From Paracoccus sanguinis (GTDB lineage Bacteria > Pseudomonadota > Alphaproteobacteria > Rhodobacterales > Rhodobacteraceae): 64,000 bases of DNA. Position 1 is the stretch's first letter; the number at the start of each line of letters is the position of its first letter. The notes below the pieces were generated by a model that saw nothing but the letters and a program-made list of their open reading frames with translations, did no database searches and was not told the origin of the DNA. The stretch spans positions 248,001 to 312,000 of the forward strand of contig NZ_FNNA01000003.1 in NCBI RefSeq assembly GCF_900106665.1, in the 5' to 3' direction. Below, in pieces: positions 9,013-17,733 of this stretch. A program made the translations under genes and the position numbers.

Positions 9013-10749
9013 TCAGCCGCGCCCCCGGCCGAGGTTGGTGCGGGCCAGCAGCGCCACCGCCACCAGCCCCACCGCCATCACCAGAAGCGCGGCGGGGGCG
9101 GCGTTGCCCAGATCCTCGAGGCTCGCCTTTTCATGCACCCGCGTGGCGAGGGTCTCGTAGTTGAAGGGCCGCAACAGAAGCGTCGCCGGCAGCTCCTTGG
9201 TGCAGTCCACGAACACCACCAGCAGCGCCGAGGCGACCGAGCCGCGCATCAGCGGCACGTAGAGATCGCGCAGCACGCCGCCCGCGTCGCGCCCGAGGGA
9301 GCGCGCCGCCATCGGCAGCGACGGCGGCACCCGGGTGAAGGCCGCGTCGAGCGCCCCCTGCCCGAGCGCGAAGAACCGCACGACATAGGCCACGATGATG
9401 GCGAACCCGGTCCCGGTCAGCAGCAGCCCGGGGTCCCGCCCGGTCAGCGCCTCGATCGCATCGGCGACCCGGTGGTCGAGCGCTGCGAGCGGAAAGAGGA
9501 TGCCCACCGCCAGCACCGCGCCGGGGGCGGCGTAGCCGATGGTCGTGACCGGCAGAAGCAGCCGCGGCAGGCGCAGCCCCGACAGCCGCACCCCGTAGAC
9601 CATGAACATCGCCGCCAGCACCGTGACCACCGCCGCCCCGCCGCCCAGCGTCAGCGTGTGGCTGAGCGCCTTGGCCAGCCCCGGCCCGAACCAGCCCTGC
9701 GGATAGGCGATGGCGTAATGCCCGATCACCGCCACCGGCAGCACGAATCCGACGAGGAACGGCGCGAGGCAGGCAAGCGTCGCCGCCGCCCCCGCGAGGC
9801 CCGTGAGGCGCGTGCGGATCACCGGACGGGGATGGCGGGCGCTCTGGTGATAGCGCGCCCGCCGCCGCCCCGCCCGCTCGAGCAGCATGATCAGCGCGAC
9901 GAGCCCCAGGATCACCAGCGCGATCTGCGCCGCCCCGCCGGCGTTCTGGCCCTCGAGCCAGGTGGTGAAGATGCCGGTGTTGAGCGTCTGGACGCCGAAA
10001 TAGCTGACCACGCCGTAGTCCGCGACCGACTCCATCATCGCGATCGCGGCGCCCGCGACGATGGCGGGCCGCGCCAGCGGCAGGCCCACCCGGCGGAACA
10101 GCCCCCAGCCGCCGGTGCCAAGCGCGCGCGCGGCCTCGTAGGCCGAGGCGGATTGCTCGAGCCACGCGGCGCGGGCCAGCAGGTAGACATAGGGGTAGAG
10201 CGAGGCGGCCAGCACCACCATCGCCGCCTCGATCGAGCGGATGCGCGGGAACCAGTAGTCGCGGGCCGAGGCATAGCCCATCGCCTCGCGCAGCGCCGTC
10301 TGCACCGGGCCGGAATAGTCGAGGAAATCCGCGAGCGCATAGGCGCCGATATAGGCCGGCACGGCCAGCGGCATGAGCAGCATCCACTCGAGCGCGCGGC
10401 GGCCGGGGAACTGGAACATGGTGACGAGCCAGGCCGCCCCGGCCCCCGTCGCCGCCGCCATCAGCCCGGTCCCGAGCGCAAGGATCAGCGTGTTGGTCAG
10501 GTAGCGCGGCAGGGTGGTGGCGATCAGGTGCGGCCAGATGTTGTCGGTCGGGTTCAGCGCCATGACCGCGACCGCCACGACCGGCGCCAGCACGAGGGCG
10601 GCGATGGCCAGCGCTCCGAGCGACCAGCCGATCCCGGCGCCGTGCCGCAGCTCCTGCACCGCGCGGCGGGCGGCGGGTGCGGGTGCGGGGGCGGGCCCCG
10701 GCGGGGGGACGGGCGCGGGCGGACGCGGGGGGGCAGCGGCTGCGGGCAT
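9013..10749 (-). CDS. Fused two-domain ABC permease, iron(III) type (FbpB/AfuB/SfuB-like)
   Basis: This 578-residue inner-membrane protein contains two homologous permease halves of about six helices each, the arrangement of the Fe3+ transporters FbpB and SfuB. Each half has an EAA loop that contacts the ATPase: AARALGTGGWGLFRRVGLPLARPA and MAARSLGRDAGGVLRDLYVPLMRG. The first 45 residues are a Pro/Ala-rich cytoplasmic stretch, which is unusual. I start at 10749, where a ribosome site (ggtgag) fits; the frame is open upstream but low in coding quality. No binding protein or ATPase gene is adjacent. Substrate is inferred from family only; thiamine permeases share the plan. Confidence 0.85.
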   Translation of the reverse strand: MPAAAAPPRPPAPVPPPGPAPAPAPAARRAVQELRHGAGIGWSLGALAIAALVLAPVVAVAVMALNPTDNIWPHLIATTLPRYLTNTLILALGTGLMAAATGAGAAWLVTMFQFPGRRALEWMLLMPLAVPAYIGAYALADFLDYSGPVQTALREAMGYASARDYWFPRIRSIEAAMVVLAASLYPYVYLLARAAWLEQSASAYEAARALGTGGWGLFRRVGLPLARPAIVAGAAIAMMESVADYGVVSYFGVQTLNTGIFTTWLEGQNAGGAAQIALVILGLVALIMLLERAGRRRARYHQSARHPRPVIRTRLTGLAGAAATLACLAPFLVGFVLPVAVIGHYAIAYPQGWFGPGLAKALSHTLTLGGGAAVVTVLAAMFMVYGVRLSGLRLPRLLLPVTTIGYAAPGAVLAVGILFPLAALDHRVADAIEALTGRDPGLLLTGTGFAIIVAYVVRFFALGQGALDAAFTRVPPSLPMAARSLGRDAGGVLRDLYVPLMRGSVASALLVVFVDCTKELPATLLLRPFNYETLATRVHEKASLEDLGNAAPAALLVMAVGLVAVALLARTNLGRGRG

Positions 10750-10868
10750 CGTGGGCTCACCCTGTCGAGGACGGCGACCGGGTCGGGCGCCTTGGGGGAA
10801 CGTCGCGGGGACGTCAACGGGACCGGCCCGCGACGCCGAAGGGACGGCCCCGGCTATCGCAAAGCGGT

Positions 10869-10896
10869 TTGACTGTCCACGCCGCGCCGCTAAGTT
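10869..10896 (+). promoter_or_regulatory. Candidate sigma-70 promoter upstream of 10982 gene
   Basis: TTGACT at 10869-10874 and TAAGTT at 10891-10896 are separated by 16 bp in the 232-bp divergent gap. The start codon follows 86 bp downstream. Judged by eye only. Confidence 0.35.
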
Positions 10897-10981
10897 GCGG
10901 CCCGCAGCGGCGCGCGAACCGCCCGCCTGCCCCATCCGCCACGCCCGTCCCGCTTGGGGCAGCCCGCCCGAGGAGCCCCAG

Positions 10982-11854
10982 ATGCAGGTCGCCATCCACT
11001 TCGGCACCCACGGCACCGAGCCCGAGCGGATGATCCGCACGCTGATGGAGAACCGCGACTGGCTGCTCGGTGCGGGCGTCGAGGTGGTGCCGCCCGGCAG
11101 GTACAAGGGGGTGCTCGACGAATCGCTCAGCTCGCTCAAGGGCGGCGAGGCGCCGCCGGCGATGGAAGAGGTGATCTACGACGCGCTGCTCGAATCCGAC
11201 CAGGTGCGGCGGATGGTGCTGAGCCAGGCCTCGCTGATCGGATCGCCCGCGCGCTGCCTCTCGGACCGCGGCTTCTTCGCCGCCGCCGGCGGTCGGATCC
11301 GGGCGGTGGCCGCGCTCTTCCCCTCGGCCGAGGTCGAGGTGTCGCTGGCGATCCGCAACCCGGCGCTGCAGATCCCGCATCTGATCGAGCGGATCGGCGA
11401 GCCCTACGACAAGGTGATGCCCGGCGTGGACCCGCGCAGCCTGCGCTGGGGCCCGGCGATGCAGGCGATCGTCGCGGCCTTCCCCGGCCGCCGGGTGATC
11501 GTCTGGTGCTACGAGGACACGCCGCTGATCTGGCCCGAGGCGGTGCGGCGCATCGCCCGGATGCCGGCCGACGTGCCGCTGAAATCGGGCCTTGCGGTGC
11601 TGGGCGAGCTCTTGCCGCCCGAGGGCATGACCGAGCTGCGCGATGCGCTGTCGGCGGCCGGCCGGCTGACGGTCGAGGCGCGGCGCAAGATCTTTGCCGA
11701 GATGCTGGGCCGGCACGCCCGCCCCGAGGCGGTGCTGGAGACGGTCACCCTGCCCGGCTGGACGCAGGACCTCGTGGACGAGATGACCGACCTCTACGAG
11801 GAAGACGTGGCGATGATCGCGGCCCTGCCGGGGGTGGAGTTCCTCGCCCCCTGA
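10982..11854 (+). CDS. Conserved protein of unknown function, sulfotransferase-like N-terminus
   Basis: I do not recognise this 290-residue protein with certainty. Its opening, VAIHFGTHGTEPERMIRTLMENRDWLLGAGVEVVP in pattern, resembles bacterial sulfotransferases that begin with HIGTHKTGTTS and continue with a helix and ANRDxL. The PAPS-binding KTGTT loop is missing here (GTHGTEPE), so catalysis by that route is unlikely. Later segments (RVIVWCYEDTPLIWPEAVRRI, LPGWTQDLVDEMTDLYEEDV) also fit that fold loosely. It has no signal peptide or membrane segment. The start has a ribosome site (gaggag). It is divergent from the ABC permease and convergent with gapR. Confidence 0.7.
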   Translation: MQVAIHFGTHGTEPERMIRTLMENRDWLLGAGVEVVPPGRYKGVLDESLSSLKGGEAPPAMEEVIYDALLESDQVRRMVLSQASLIGSPARCLSDRGFFAAAGGRIRAVAALFPSAEVEVSLAIRNPALQIPHLIERIGEPYDKVMPGVDPRSLRWGPAMQAIVAAFPGRRVIVWCYEDTPLIWPEAVRRIARMPADVPLKSGLAVLGELLPPEGMTELRDALSAAGRLTVEARRKIFAEMLGRHARPEAVLETVTLPGWTQDLVDEMTDLYEEDVAMIAALPGVEFLAP

Positions 11855-11987
11855 GTCTGGGGCTGATCCCGAAAACCGGCCGGGGGCGGCGGTCGGGCGT
11901 GTCCGGCGCGCGACGGAAGGCCGAGCCGTCGGACGTCGCCGGGCGTCCGTCGAGCGGCCGACAAACGGCCGCCCGCCCGGCCCGCCG

Positions 11988-12236
11988 TCACATCCCCAGC
12001 GCGGCCTTGTACATCTCGAGGATCGCCTCTTCCTCGGCCACGTCGTCCTTGTCGCGCTTCCGCAGCGCGATGACCTTGCGCATCACCTTGGTGTCGTAGC
12101 CGCGCGCCTTGGCCTCGGCCATCAGCTCTTTCTGCCGCTCGGCGATGTCGGCCTTTTCGGCGTCGAGCTGTTCGAACTGTTCGATGAACTGGCGCAGCTC
12201 GCCGGCTGCGATGCCGTAAGCCTGGTCGTCGCTCAT
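11988..12236 (-). CDS. gapR: Nucleoid-associated protein GapR (DUF2312)
   Basis: This 82-residue protein is GapR, which binds overtwisted AT-rich DNA ahead of replication forks and RNA polymerase and helps topoisomerases. Diagnostic blocks are ELRQFIEQFEQLDAEKADIAERQKELMAEAKARGYD and the C-terminal VMRKVIALRKRDKDDVAEEEAILEMYKAALG. The sequence is mostly helical coiled coil. I choose 12236 because it follows a near-perfect ribosome site (gaggagg) and gives the usual length of about 80-90 residues. Confidence 0.95.
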   Translation of the reverse strand: MSDDQAYGIAAGELRQFIEQFEQLDAEKADIAERQKELMAEAKARGYDTKVMRKVIALRKRDKDDVAEEEAILEMYKAALGM

Positions 12237-12351
12237 GGGGCCTCCTCGGGGGCTGGCGGTTGAGGCGCCGTTCCTAGGCCGTCTTGCCGCCCCGCGCAAT
12301 CGCCGCTAGGGCCGGGCGGATGAGTGGGGCCAACGGCAAGGGGGACGCGCG

Positions 12352-12579
12352 ATGACGGTCTGGGACGTGCTGATCTGGGGCGGCGCAGGGCTGGCGGCAC
12401 TAGGTCTGGCCGGGATCGTCTGGTGCATCGCCGCGGTGCTGGGCGCCCGCCGCCGGGCGCTGGACGACGCCGCCATGCGGGCCGTTATGCGCCGGGTGGT
12501 GGCGGTGAACATGGCCGCGCTGGCAGCGTCGATGCTGGGGCTGATGGCGGTGGTGCTGGGGATCATGCTCGGCCGCTGA
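12352..12579 (+). CDS. Small two-helix membrane protein, unknown
   Basis: This 75-residue protein has two hydrophobic helices (about residues 5-30 and 50-73) separated by a charged Arg-rich loop (GARRRALDDAAMRAVMRRV). It has a clear ribosome site (aaggggga) and its own start directly after the gapR divergent region, so I regard it as a real gene. No family is recognised. It precedes the YeeE pair, but an operator-like sequence lies between them, so it need not share their regulation. Confidence 0.65.
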   Translation: MTVWDVLIWGGAGLAALGLAGIVWCIAAVLGARRRALDDAAMRAVMRRVVAVNMAALAASMLGLMAVVLGIMLGR

Positions 12580-12608
12580 GCCGGGCCCGCGCCGGCGCCC
12601 GCGGTGAC

Positions 12609-12624
12609 ATTCGCAACACCGAAT
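12609..12624. promoter_or_regulatory. Exact match to SqrR/BigR operator ATTC-N8-GAAT
   Basis: ATTC (12609-12612), eight bases, GAAT (12621-12624) fits the consensus described for the persulfide-sensing ArsR-family repressors SqrR and BigR/YgaV. It lies 40 bp before the YeeE start, next to an AT-rich atatcttt stretch that could serve as the -10. The downstream YeeE genes belong to a family found in known BigR operons. No ArsR-type gene is nearby, so control would be in trans. Confidence 0.6.
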
Positions 12625-12663
12625 ATATCTTTGCGCAGATCCTGGAGACGATGGAGGGGCGCG

Positions 12664-13092
12664 ATGCCGCTGGACTGGATGATGGGGCTCGCCGGCGGGC
12701 TGATGATCGGCCTGGCCGCGGCGGTGTTCCTGCTCGGCACGGGCCGGATCATGGGCGCGAGCGGGCTGATCGCGGGCGTGCTGACGCCCGGCGACGGCGC
12801 AACGCCGTGGATCGAGCGGGCGCTGTTCGTGCTGGGCCTCGTCGGCGCGCCGGCGCTGCTGGTGGCGACGGGCGCGGGCCACGGGGTCGCGCCGCTCTTG
12901 GGCCTGCCGGTGCTGGTCGTGGCAGGGCTGCTGGTCGGCTTCGGCTCGCGGCTCGCCAACGGCTGCACCTCGGGGCACGGCGTCTGCGGCGTCTCGCGGC
13001 TGGCGCCGCGGGGGCTCGCCGCGACCTTCACCTATCTCGGCTTCGGCGTCGTCGGCGTGCTGATCGGCCGGGCGCTCGGGGTCGCGCCATGA
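12664..13092 (+). CDS. YeeE/YedE-type sulfur transporter, N-terminal half protein
   Basis: This 142-residue membrane protein has about four helices and forms one half of a YeeE/YedE (DUF395) transporter; full-length relatives such as TsuA import thiosulfate, and split pairs occur in persulfide-responsive operons. The diagnostic block is [17 protein letters not shown], with C101 and C108 as candidate sulfur-relay cysteines. I start at 12664, after ribosome site ggagggg and downstream of the SqrR-like operator; an earlier in-frame ATG would place the operator inside the gene. The stop overlaps the next start by ATGA. Confidence 0.88.
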   Translation: MPLDWMMGLAGGLMIGLAAAVFLLGTGRIMGASGLIAGVLTPGDGATPWIERALFVLGLVGAPALLVATGAGHGVAPLLGLPVLVVAGLLVGFGSRLANGCTSGHGVCGVSRLAPRGLAATFTYLGFGVVGVLIGRALGVAP

Positions 13093-13502
13093 TCGCGCTG
13101 CGGCTGATCCTGCCGCTTCTCTGCGGCGCGCTGTTCGGGGCCGGGCTGCTGGTCGCGGGGATGACCGACCCGGCCAAGGTGCGCGGCTTCCTCGACCCGT
13201 TCGGGGCCTGGGACCCGACGCTTGCCTTCGTCATGGGCGGTGCGGTGGCGGCGATGGCCGTGGCCTGGCGGGTGGCGGGGCGGATGACCCGTGCCGCGAC
13301 CGGCGCACCGCTGCCCGGCCCCGCATCCCGGCGGCTGGACGCGCCGCTCTTCGTCGGGTCGGCGCTGTTCGGGCTCGGCTGGGGGCTGGCGGGCTACTGC
13401 CCCGGCCCCGCAGCCGCCTCGGCGCTGATCGCGCCCTGGCCGTTCCTCGCCTTCCTGGCCGCCATGCTGGCCGGCATGGCCGCCGCGCGGCTGGTCCGGT
13501 GA
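13089..13502 (+). CDS. DUF6691 / YeeE C-terminal half sulfur transporter protein
   Basis: This 137-residue protein with about four helices is the second half of the split YeeE transporter. Family marks are the opening [25 protein letters not shown] and the [17 protein letters not shown] block with C104. It starts with an ATG overlapping the upstream stop (ATGA), so the two halves are probably made in equal amounts and assemble together. Its stop in turn overlaps the dtd start by GTGA, placing all three genes in one transcript. Confidence 0.88.
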   Translation: MIALRLILPLLCGALFGAGLLVAGMTDPAKVRGFLDPFGAWDPTLAFVMGGAVAAMAVAWRVAGRMTRAATGAPLPGPASRRLDAPLFVGSALFGLGWGLAGYCPGPAAASALIAPWPFLAFLAAMLAGMAAARLVR

Positions 13503-13954
13503 GGGTCCTGATCCAGCGCGTGACCGGAGCCGAGGTCACGGTCGCGGGCCGCTCGGTCGGCCGGATCGGCCCGGGGCTGCTGGTGCTGGTCTGCGCGATG
13601 GCGGGCGACGATGCGGGCACCGCCGAGCGACTGGCGGGCCGCGTGGCGCGGCTGCGGATCTTCCGCGACGCGGCCGACAAGATGAACCGCTCGGTGCAGG
13701 ACGTGGGCGGGGCGGTATTGGTCGTCAGCCAGTTCACCCTGGCCGCCGACACGCGGACCGGGAACCGCCCCGGCTTCTCGACCGCCGCCCCGCCGGCCGA
13801 GGGCGAGCGGCTCTACCTCCACTTCGCCGAAGCGCTCCGCGGGCTGGGCCTGCCGGTTCAGACCGGGGAGTTCGGCGCGGACATGAAGGTTTCGCTGTTC
13901 AATGACGGGCCGGTGACGATCTGGATGGACAGCGCCGACCGCGACCGCGCCTAG
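13499..13954 (+). CDS. dtd: D-aminoacyl-tRNA deacylase
   Basis: Dtd hydrolyses D-amino acids wrongly attached to tRNA, protecting translation. This 151-residue protein has all family landmarks: [14 protein letters not shown] at the start, the catalytic SQFTLAADT motif, [12 protein letters not shown], and the cross-subunit NDGPVT motif near the C-terminus. Start is GTG overlapping the preceding stop (GTGA), so its expression may follow the persulfide-linked YeeE operon. Its stop overlaps the oppositely oriented ligD stop in the palindrome CTAG. Confidence 0.96.
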   Translation: MRVLIQRVTGAEVTVAGRSVGRIGPGLLVLVCAMAGDDAGTAERLAGRVARLRIFRDAADKMNRSVQDVGGAVLVVSQFTLAADTRTGNRPGFSTAAPPAEGERLYLHFAEALRGLGLPVQTGEFGADMKVSLFNDGPVTIWMDSADRDRA

Positions 13955-16368
13955 TCGCCGACCAGCGCGCGGGCGACCTTCTCGATCCCGACCGGCGCCG
14001 CGCGCGCTGGCGCGATCCGCGGTGCGGCCTCAAGCGCGGTGCGGACGTCATAGGCCGCCGCGCTCGTCTCGGCCTCCAGCGCCGCCCACGACAGCGGCAC
14101 CGCGACCGTGGCCCCGGCCCGCGCGCGGCAGGAAAACGGCGCGATGGCCGTGGCTTGCGTGTCGTTCCTTAGCCAGTCGATAAAGATTTTCCCCTCGCGC
14201 CTGGCCTTGGACATCACCGCCACGTAACGCTCGGGCGCCTCGGCGGCGAGCAGATACGCGAAGCTGCGGGCGAAGAGCTTGACGACCTCCCACCCCGCGG
14301 TGCGACGCAGGTCGCCGACGACGTGGATGCCCTTGCCGCCGGTGAGCATCGGCCAGGTCGGCAAACCCAGCGCAGCAAGCCGGTCGCGCAGGTCGAAGGC
14401 CGCGGCCTTCACCTCGGCGAAGCCCAGCCCCTCGTCGGGGTCGAGGTCGAAGACGATCCGGTCGGGCCGGTCCGGCCGGTCGCGCAGCACCCCGCGGATG
14501 TGGTATTCGACGACCCCCATCTGCGCCCCCGCGACCAGCCCCGCGGCCGAGGTGACATAGAGCGCCGGCTCGTCCTCGCCCGGCAGATCGGTCTGGGCGA
14601 TCTGGGCGGGAAACCCCTTGCCGGCGTGCTTCTGGAAGAAGCTCTGCCCGCCCATCCCCTCGGGCAGCCGCACCAGCGACAGGGGCCGGTTGGCGCAATG
14701 CGCCAGCATCCGCGGGGCGGCGGCGGCGTAGTATTCGGCCAGCTCGCCCTTGGTGACGCCCGGCTCGGGGAAGATCACCCGGTCGGGGTTGGTGATGGTG
14801 ACGCCCGCCACCTTGCGCCCGGCCGTCACCCGCTCGACCCGGACGACGGGCGGTTCAGGTGGCGCGGGGGGCGCCATCTTGTCCTCGCGCAGGCCCTGAA
14901 AGCTCGCGTGACGCAGGATGCCGCCGGTGGTCTCCTCGGCATAGCGGACCTCGGCCATCAGCGCCGGCTCGACCCAGGTCACGCCGCGGGTTTCGCTGCG
15001 CGGCACCGCGGCGGGGGCGGTCTTGCGGGTCAGTGGCGCCATGCGCGCGGCGAGGTCCGCCTGCACCTCGCCCGAGAACCCGGTGCCGACCCGGCCGCGG
15101 TAGCGCCAGCCGTCGCCCTCGGGGCTGGCCAGCAGCAGCGAGGCGAAGGGCCGCCCGGGGCTGTCGGATTTCGCCCAGCCGATGACGGCAAAGGCGGTCC
15201 GCCGGTCGCACTTGATCTTGCGCCACGAATCGCTGCGCCCGGCGCGATAGAGGCTGGCCGCGCGTTTCGAGACGATCCCCTCGCCCCCCGCCGCGCAGAT
15301 CGCGCCGAGCGCCGCCGCGCCGTCGCCGGGCAGCGCCACCGACATCTGCAGGATCCCCAGCGGCGGCTGGTCGCCGAGCAGCGCCGCAAGCGCCGCGCGG
15401 CGCGCGGTCAGCGGCTCGCGGCGCAGGCTGGCACCGTCGAGTTCCAGCAGGTCGAAGGCCACGTAGCCGAACGGCCCGCCGTCGGTGATCGCCTGTTGCA
15501 GCGCGGCGAAGCCCTGCGCCCCGGCGCCCGCGACGATCTCGCCGTCGATCAGCGCCGAACGGGCGGGCAGGCTTGCCAGCACCGGCACCAGCGGCGCGAA
15601 GCGGTCGGTCCAGTCGAGCCCGTTGCGGGTGCGGATCACCGGCCCGCCGCGGCCCAGATGGACGAGCCCGCGGTAGCCGTCGATCTTCACCTCATGCAGC
15701 CAGTCGTCGCCCTCGAGCGGGTCGGTGACCAACTTGGCCAGCATCGGCTCGGCCGGTTTCGGCAGCGCCAGCGGCTCCGCCGGTCCGGGCGGCACCGCCT
15801 TCGCCCCCGAAGCGATGGCGGCGAAGTCACGGCCCGAAGAAATACTGGTGGTGTAGCGCGCCACCGGGTCGGGCTGGTGGGCGGCGGCATCCTCGGCCTT
15901 GACCATCAGCCAGTTCTCGCGGCCCTTGTCGGCCGGCTTGCCCTTGATCCGCACGAGGTCCCAGAGCCCGGTCAGCCGCCGCCCGTAAAGCTGGAAGCGC
16001 AGGTGCCCCTTGGTCAGGCCGCGGGCGGCATCCTCGACCGGGCGCCAGTGGCCGATGTCCCACAGCATCACCGTGCCGGCGCCGTACTCGCCCCTGGGGA
16101 TCGTCCCCTCGAAGGTCAGGTAGGGCAGCGGATGATCCTCGGTCCGCACGGCGAGGCGCTTGTCGGCGGGATCGAGCGAGGGGCCGCGGGTCACCGCCCA
16201 GCTCAGCAGTACCCCCTCCCACTCGAGCCGCAGGTCCCAGTGCAGGCGGGTCGCGTCGTGGTTCTGCATCGAATAGCGCAGCGCCCCGCCCGAGGGGGTG
16301 CCGGGCTCGAACGGCTCGGGCGTCTTCGCGGGGTCGCGCTTGGCGGCGTAGGGCGCGAGGCGGTCCAA
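13951..16368 (-). CDS. ligD: Multidomain ATP-dependent DNA ligase LigD (NHEJ)
   Basis: LigD repairs double-strand breaks by non-homologous end joining with Ku. This 805-residue protein has domains in the order phosphoesterase, ligase, polymerase. The phosphoesterase part (about 30-160) shows [22 protein letters not shown] and [13 protein letters not shown]; the ligase part has the nucleotidyl lysine in KIDGYRGL (K228) and a [12 protein letters not shown] motif; the polymerase part (about 515-790) carries the [10 protein letters not shown] metal motif and GGKGIHVV. The order matches Pseudomonas and Agrobacterium LigD. It begins 6 bp after the ku stop, so the two form an operon. Confidence 0.96.
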   Translation of the reverse strand: MDRLAPYAAKRDPAKTPEPFEPGTPSGGALRYSMQNHDATRLHWDLRLEWEGVLLSWAVTRGPSLDPADKRLAVRTEDHPLPYLTFEGTIPRGEYGAGTVMLWDIGHWRPVEDAARGLTKGHLRFQLYGRRLTGLWDLVRIKGKPADKGRENWLMVKAEDAAAHQPDPVARYTTSISSGRDFAAIASGAKAVPPGPAEPLALPKPAEPMLAKLVTDPLEGDDWLHEVKIDGYRGLVHLGRGGPVIRTRNGLDWTDRFAPLVPVLASLPARSALIDGEIVAGAGAQGFAALQQAITDGGPFGYVAFDLLELDGASLRREPLTARRAALAALLGDQPPLGILQMSVALPGDGAAALGAICAAGGEGIVSKRAASLYRAGRSDSWRKIKCDRRTAFAVIGWAKSDSPGRPFASLLLASPEGDGWRYRGRVGTGFSGEVQADLAARMAPLTRKTAPAAVPRSETRGVTWVEPALMAEVRYAEETTGGILRHASFQGLREDKMAPPAPPEPPVVRVERVTAGRKVAGVTITNPDRVIFPEPGVTKGELAEYYAAAAPRMLAHCANRPLSLVRLPEGMGGQSFFQKHAGKGFPAQIAQTDLPGEDEPALYVTSAAGLVAGAQMGVVEYHIRGVLRDRPDRPDRIVFDLDPDEGLGFAEVKAAAFDLRDRLAALGLPTWPMLTGGKGIHVVGDLRRTAGWEVVKLFARSFAYLLAAEAPERYVAVMSKARREGKIFIDWLRNDTQATAIAPFSCRARAGATVAVPLSWAALEAETSAAAYDVRTALEAAPRIAPARAAPVGIEKVARALVGD

Positions 16369-16374
16369 TCCCGG

Positions 16375-17286
16375 TCAGCCCGCCTTGCGGGCGCGGGGCT
16401 TCGCAGCAGGCTTGGCAGGCTTCTCATCATCTTCCGCGGCGGCCTTGGCCTTGCTGGCCGCCGGTTTCTTCGCCGCCGTCTTGCCGCCCGAGGCACCCGC
16501 CCCGCCTGACGCCTTGAGGCTGTCCTTGAGCGCCTGCATCAAGTCCACGACGTTGTCGGCCGAGGGCCGCTCGCCCGAGGCGGTGACGCGCGGCGCCCGG
16601 CCCTTACGCTTGTCCTCGATCAGCGCCCGCAGCGACTTGTCGTAGTTGTCGGTGAAGGCCGCGGCGTCGAAGGGTGCGGTCTTCTTGTCGATCAGCGCGG
16701 TGGCGACCGACAGCAGGTCCGGGTCGGCCTCGTCGTCCTCGATGGTGCTGAACAGCGGGTCGGCGTCCTTGATCTCGTCGGCGTAGAACAGCGTCTCCAT
16801 CAGCAGCCCGTCGCCGCAGGGGCGCACCGCGCACAGATGCTCGCGCCCGCGCAGGGTGAGCTGGCCGATCCCCGTCTTCTGCGCCTTGCGCAGCGCGTCG
16901 CGGACCACGCGATAGGCGTCCTCGGCCAGATCGTCGGCGGGGACGATGTAATAGGGCTGGTCGTAGTAGAGCGGCGAGATCTCGTTGGTGCCGACGAACT
17001 GGACCAGTTCAAAGGTCTTCTTCGTCTCGAGCTTGATCGCGTCGATCTCTTCGGGGTCGATCAGCAGGTATTCGTTGTCGCCCAGCGAATAGCCCTTGAG
17101 GATCTCGTCGGACGAGACCTTGCCGATGCCGGGCACGGTCTTTTCATAGTTCACCGGCTTGCCCGAGGGGCCGTGGATCTGCCGGAACGCGACCCGCCGG
17201 CCGGTCTTGGTCGCGGTGTGGATCTCGATCGGGATCGACACCAGCGAGAGCCTGAGCTGCCCCTTCCAGACCGCGCGCGACGCCAT
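16375..17286 (-). CDS. ku: Bacterial Ku, DNA end-binding protein
   Basis: This 303-residue Ku forms a ring-shaped homodimer on DNA ends and recruits LigD. It opens with the conserved RAVWKGQLRLSLVSIPIEIH block, continues with NYEKTVPGIGKVSSDEILKG and the beta-barrel core, and ends in a Lys/Ala/Pro-rich tail of about 40 residues, typical of the extended DNA-binding C-terminus. The start at 17286 follows a ribosome site (gaggggga). It is transcribed with ligD; a strong hairpin separates it from zapA upstream. Confidence 0.96.
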   Translation of the reverse strand: MASRAVWKGQLRLSLVSIPIEIHTATKTGRRVAFRQIHGPSGKPVNYEKTVPGIGKVSSDEILKGYSLGDNEYLLIDPEEIDAIKLETKKTFELVQFVGTNEISPLYYDQPYYIVPADDLAEDAYRVVRDALRKAQKTGIGQLTLRGREHLCAVRPCGDGLLMETLFYADEIKDADPLFSTIEDDEADPDLLSVATALIDKKTAPFDAAAFTDNYDKSLRALIEDKRKGRAPRVTASGERPSADNVVDLMQALKDSLKASGGAGASGGKTAAKKPAASKAKAAAEDDEKPAKPAAKPRARKAG

Positions 17287-17349
17287 GACCGTTCCCCCTC
17301 GCAAGATACCTGGCGCCGAACGCCCCGGCGCCCGGCGCGGTTGCATCGG

Positions 17350-17370
17350 CCCCGCGCGGGCGGCGCGGGG
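17350..17370 (-). terminator. GC hairpin directly after zapA
   Basis: CCCCGCGC (17350-17357) pairs perfectly with GCGCGGGG (17363-17370) around a 5-nt loop, immediately 3' of the zapA stop. No T-run follows, so it may only reduce read-through from zapA into ku. Confidence 0.5.
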
Positions 17371-17733
17371 TCAGACGTCCAGCGTTTCCTCGGCCTTCTC
17401 GGCCAGCGCCTCGGCTCGGGCGGCGAGTTCGGCCAGCGCCTCGCCGATGGCGGCGGGGACCACCGGCACCTCGATGCGCGGCGGGTTGGCCTTGAGCCTG
17501 GCCAGCTCGCGCTCGGCCGCCGCGGCCCGATCCTCGAGCGCCGCGGTGCGGTCGGCGAGCATCAGCCCGGCCAGCAGCAACAGCCGCGGCTCGGGCATCC
17601 GCCCGGCCTGGTCGAGAATCGCCCGCGCCTCGGTATCCAGCATCGCCGCCGCGCGTTTGAGCAGCCGCTCCTCACCCTCCTGGCAGGAGAGGGTGTAGTC
17701 CTTGTGGCCGATGGAGAAATCGACGGTGGGCAT
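17371..17733 (-). CDS. zapA: Cell-division protein ZapA
   Basis: ZapA cross-links FtsZ protofilaments in the division ring. This 120-residue protein shows the N-terminal strand motif VDFSIGHKDYTLSCQEGEE, the family helix beginning ERLLKRAAAMLDTEARAI, the LLLLAGLMLADR segment, and a long C-terminal coiled coil rich in Ala/Glu. Its ATG shares one base with the stop of the upstream coiled-coil gene (TGATG), so the two are translationally coupled. Confidence 0.92.
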   Translation of the reverse strand: MPTVDFSIGHKDYTLSCQEGEERLLKRAAAMLDTEARAILDQAGRMPEPRLLLLAGLMLADRTAALEDRAAAAERELARLKANPPRIEVPVVPAAIGEALAELAARAEALAEKAEETLDV

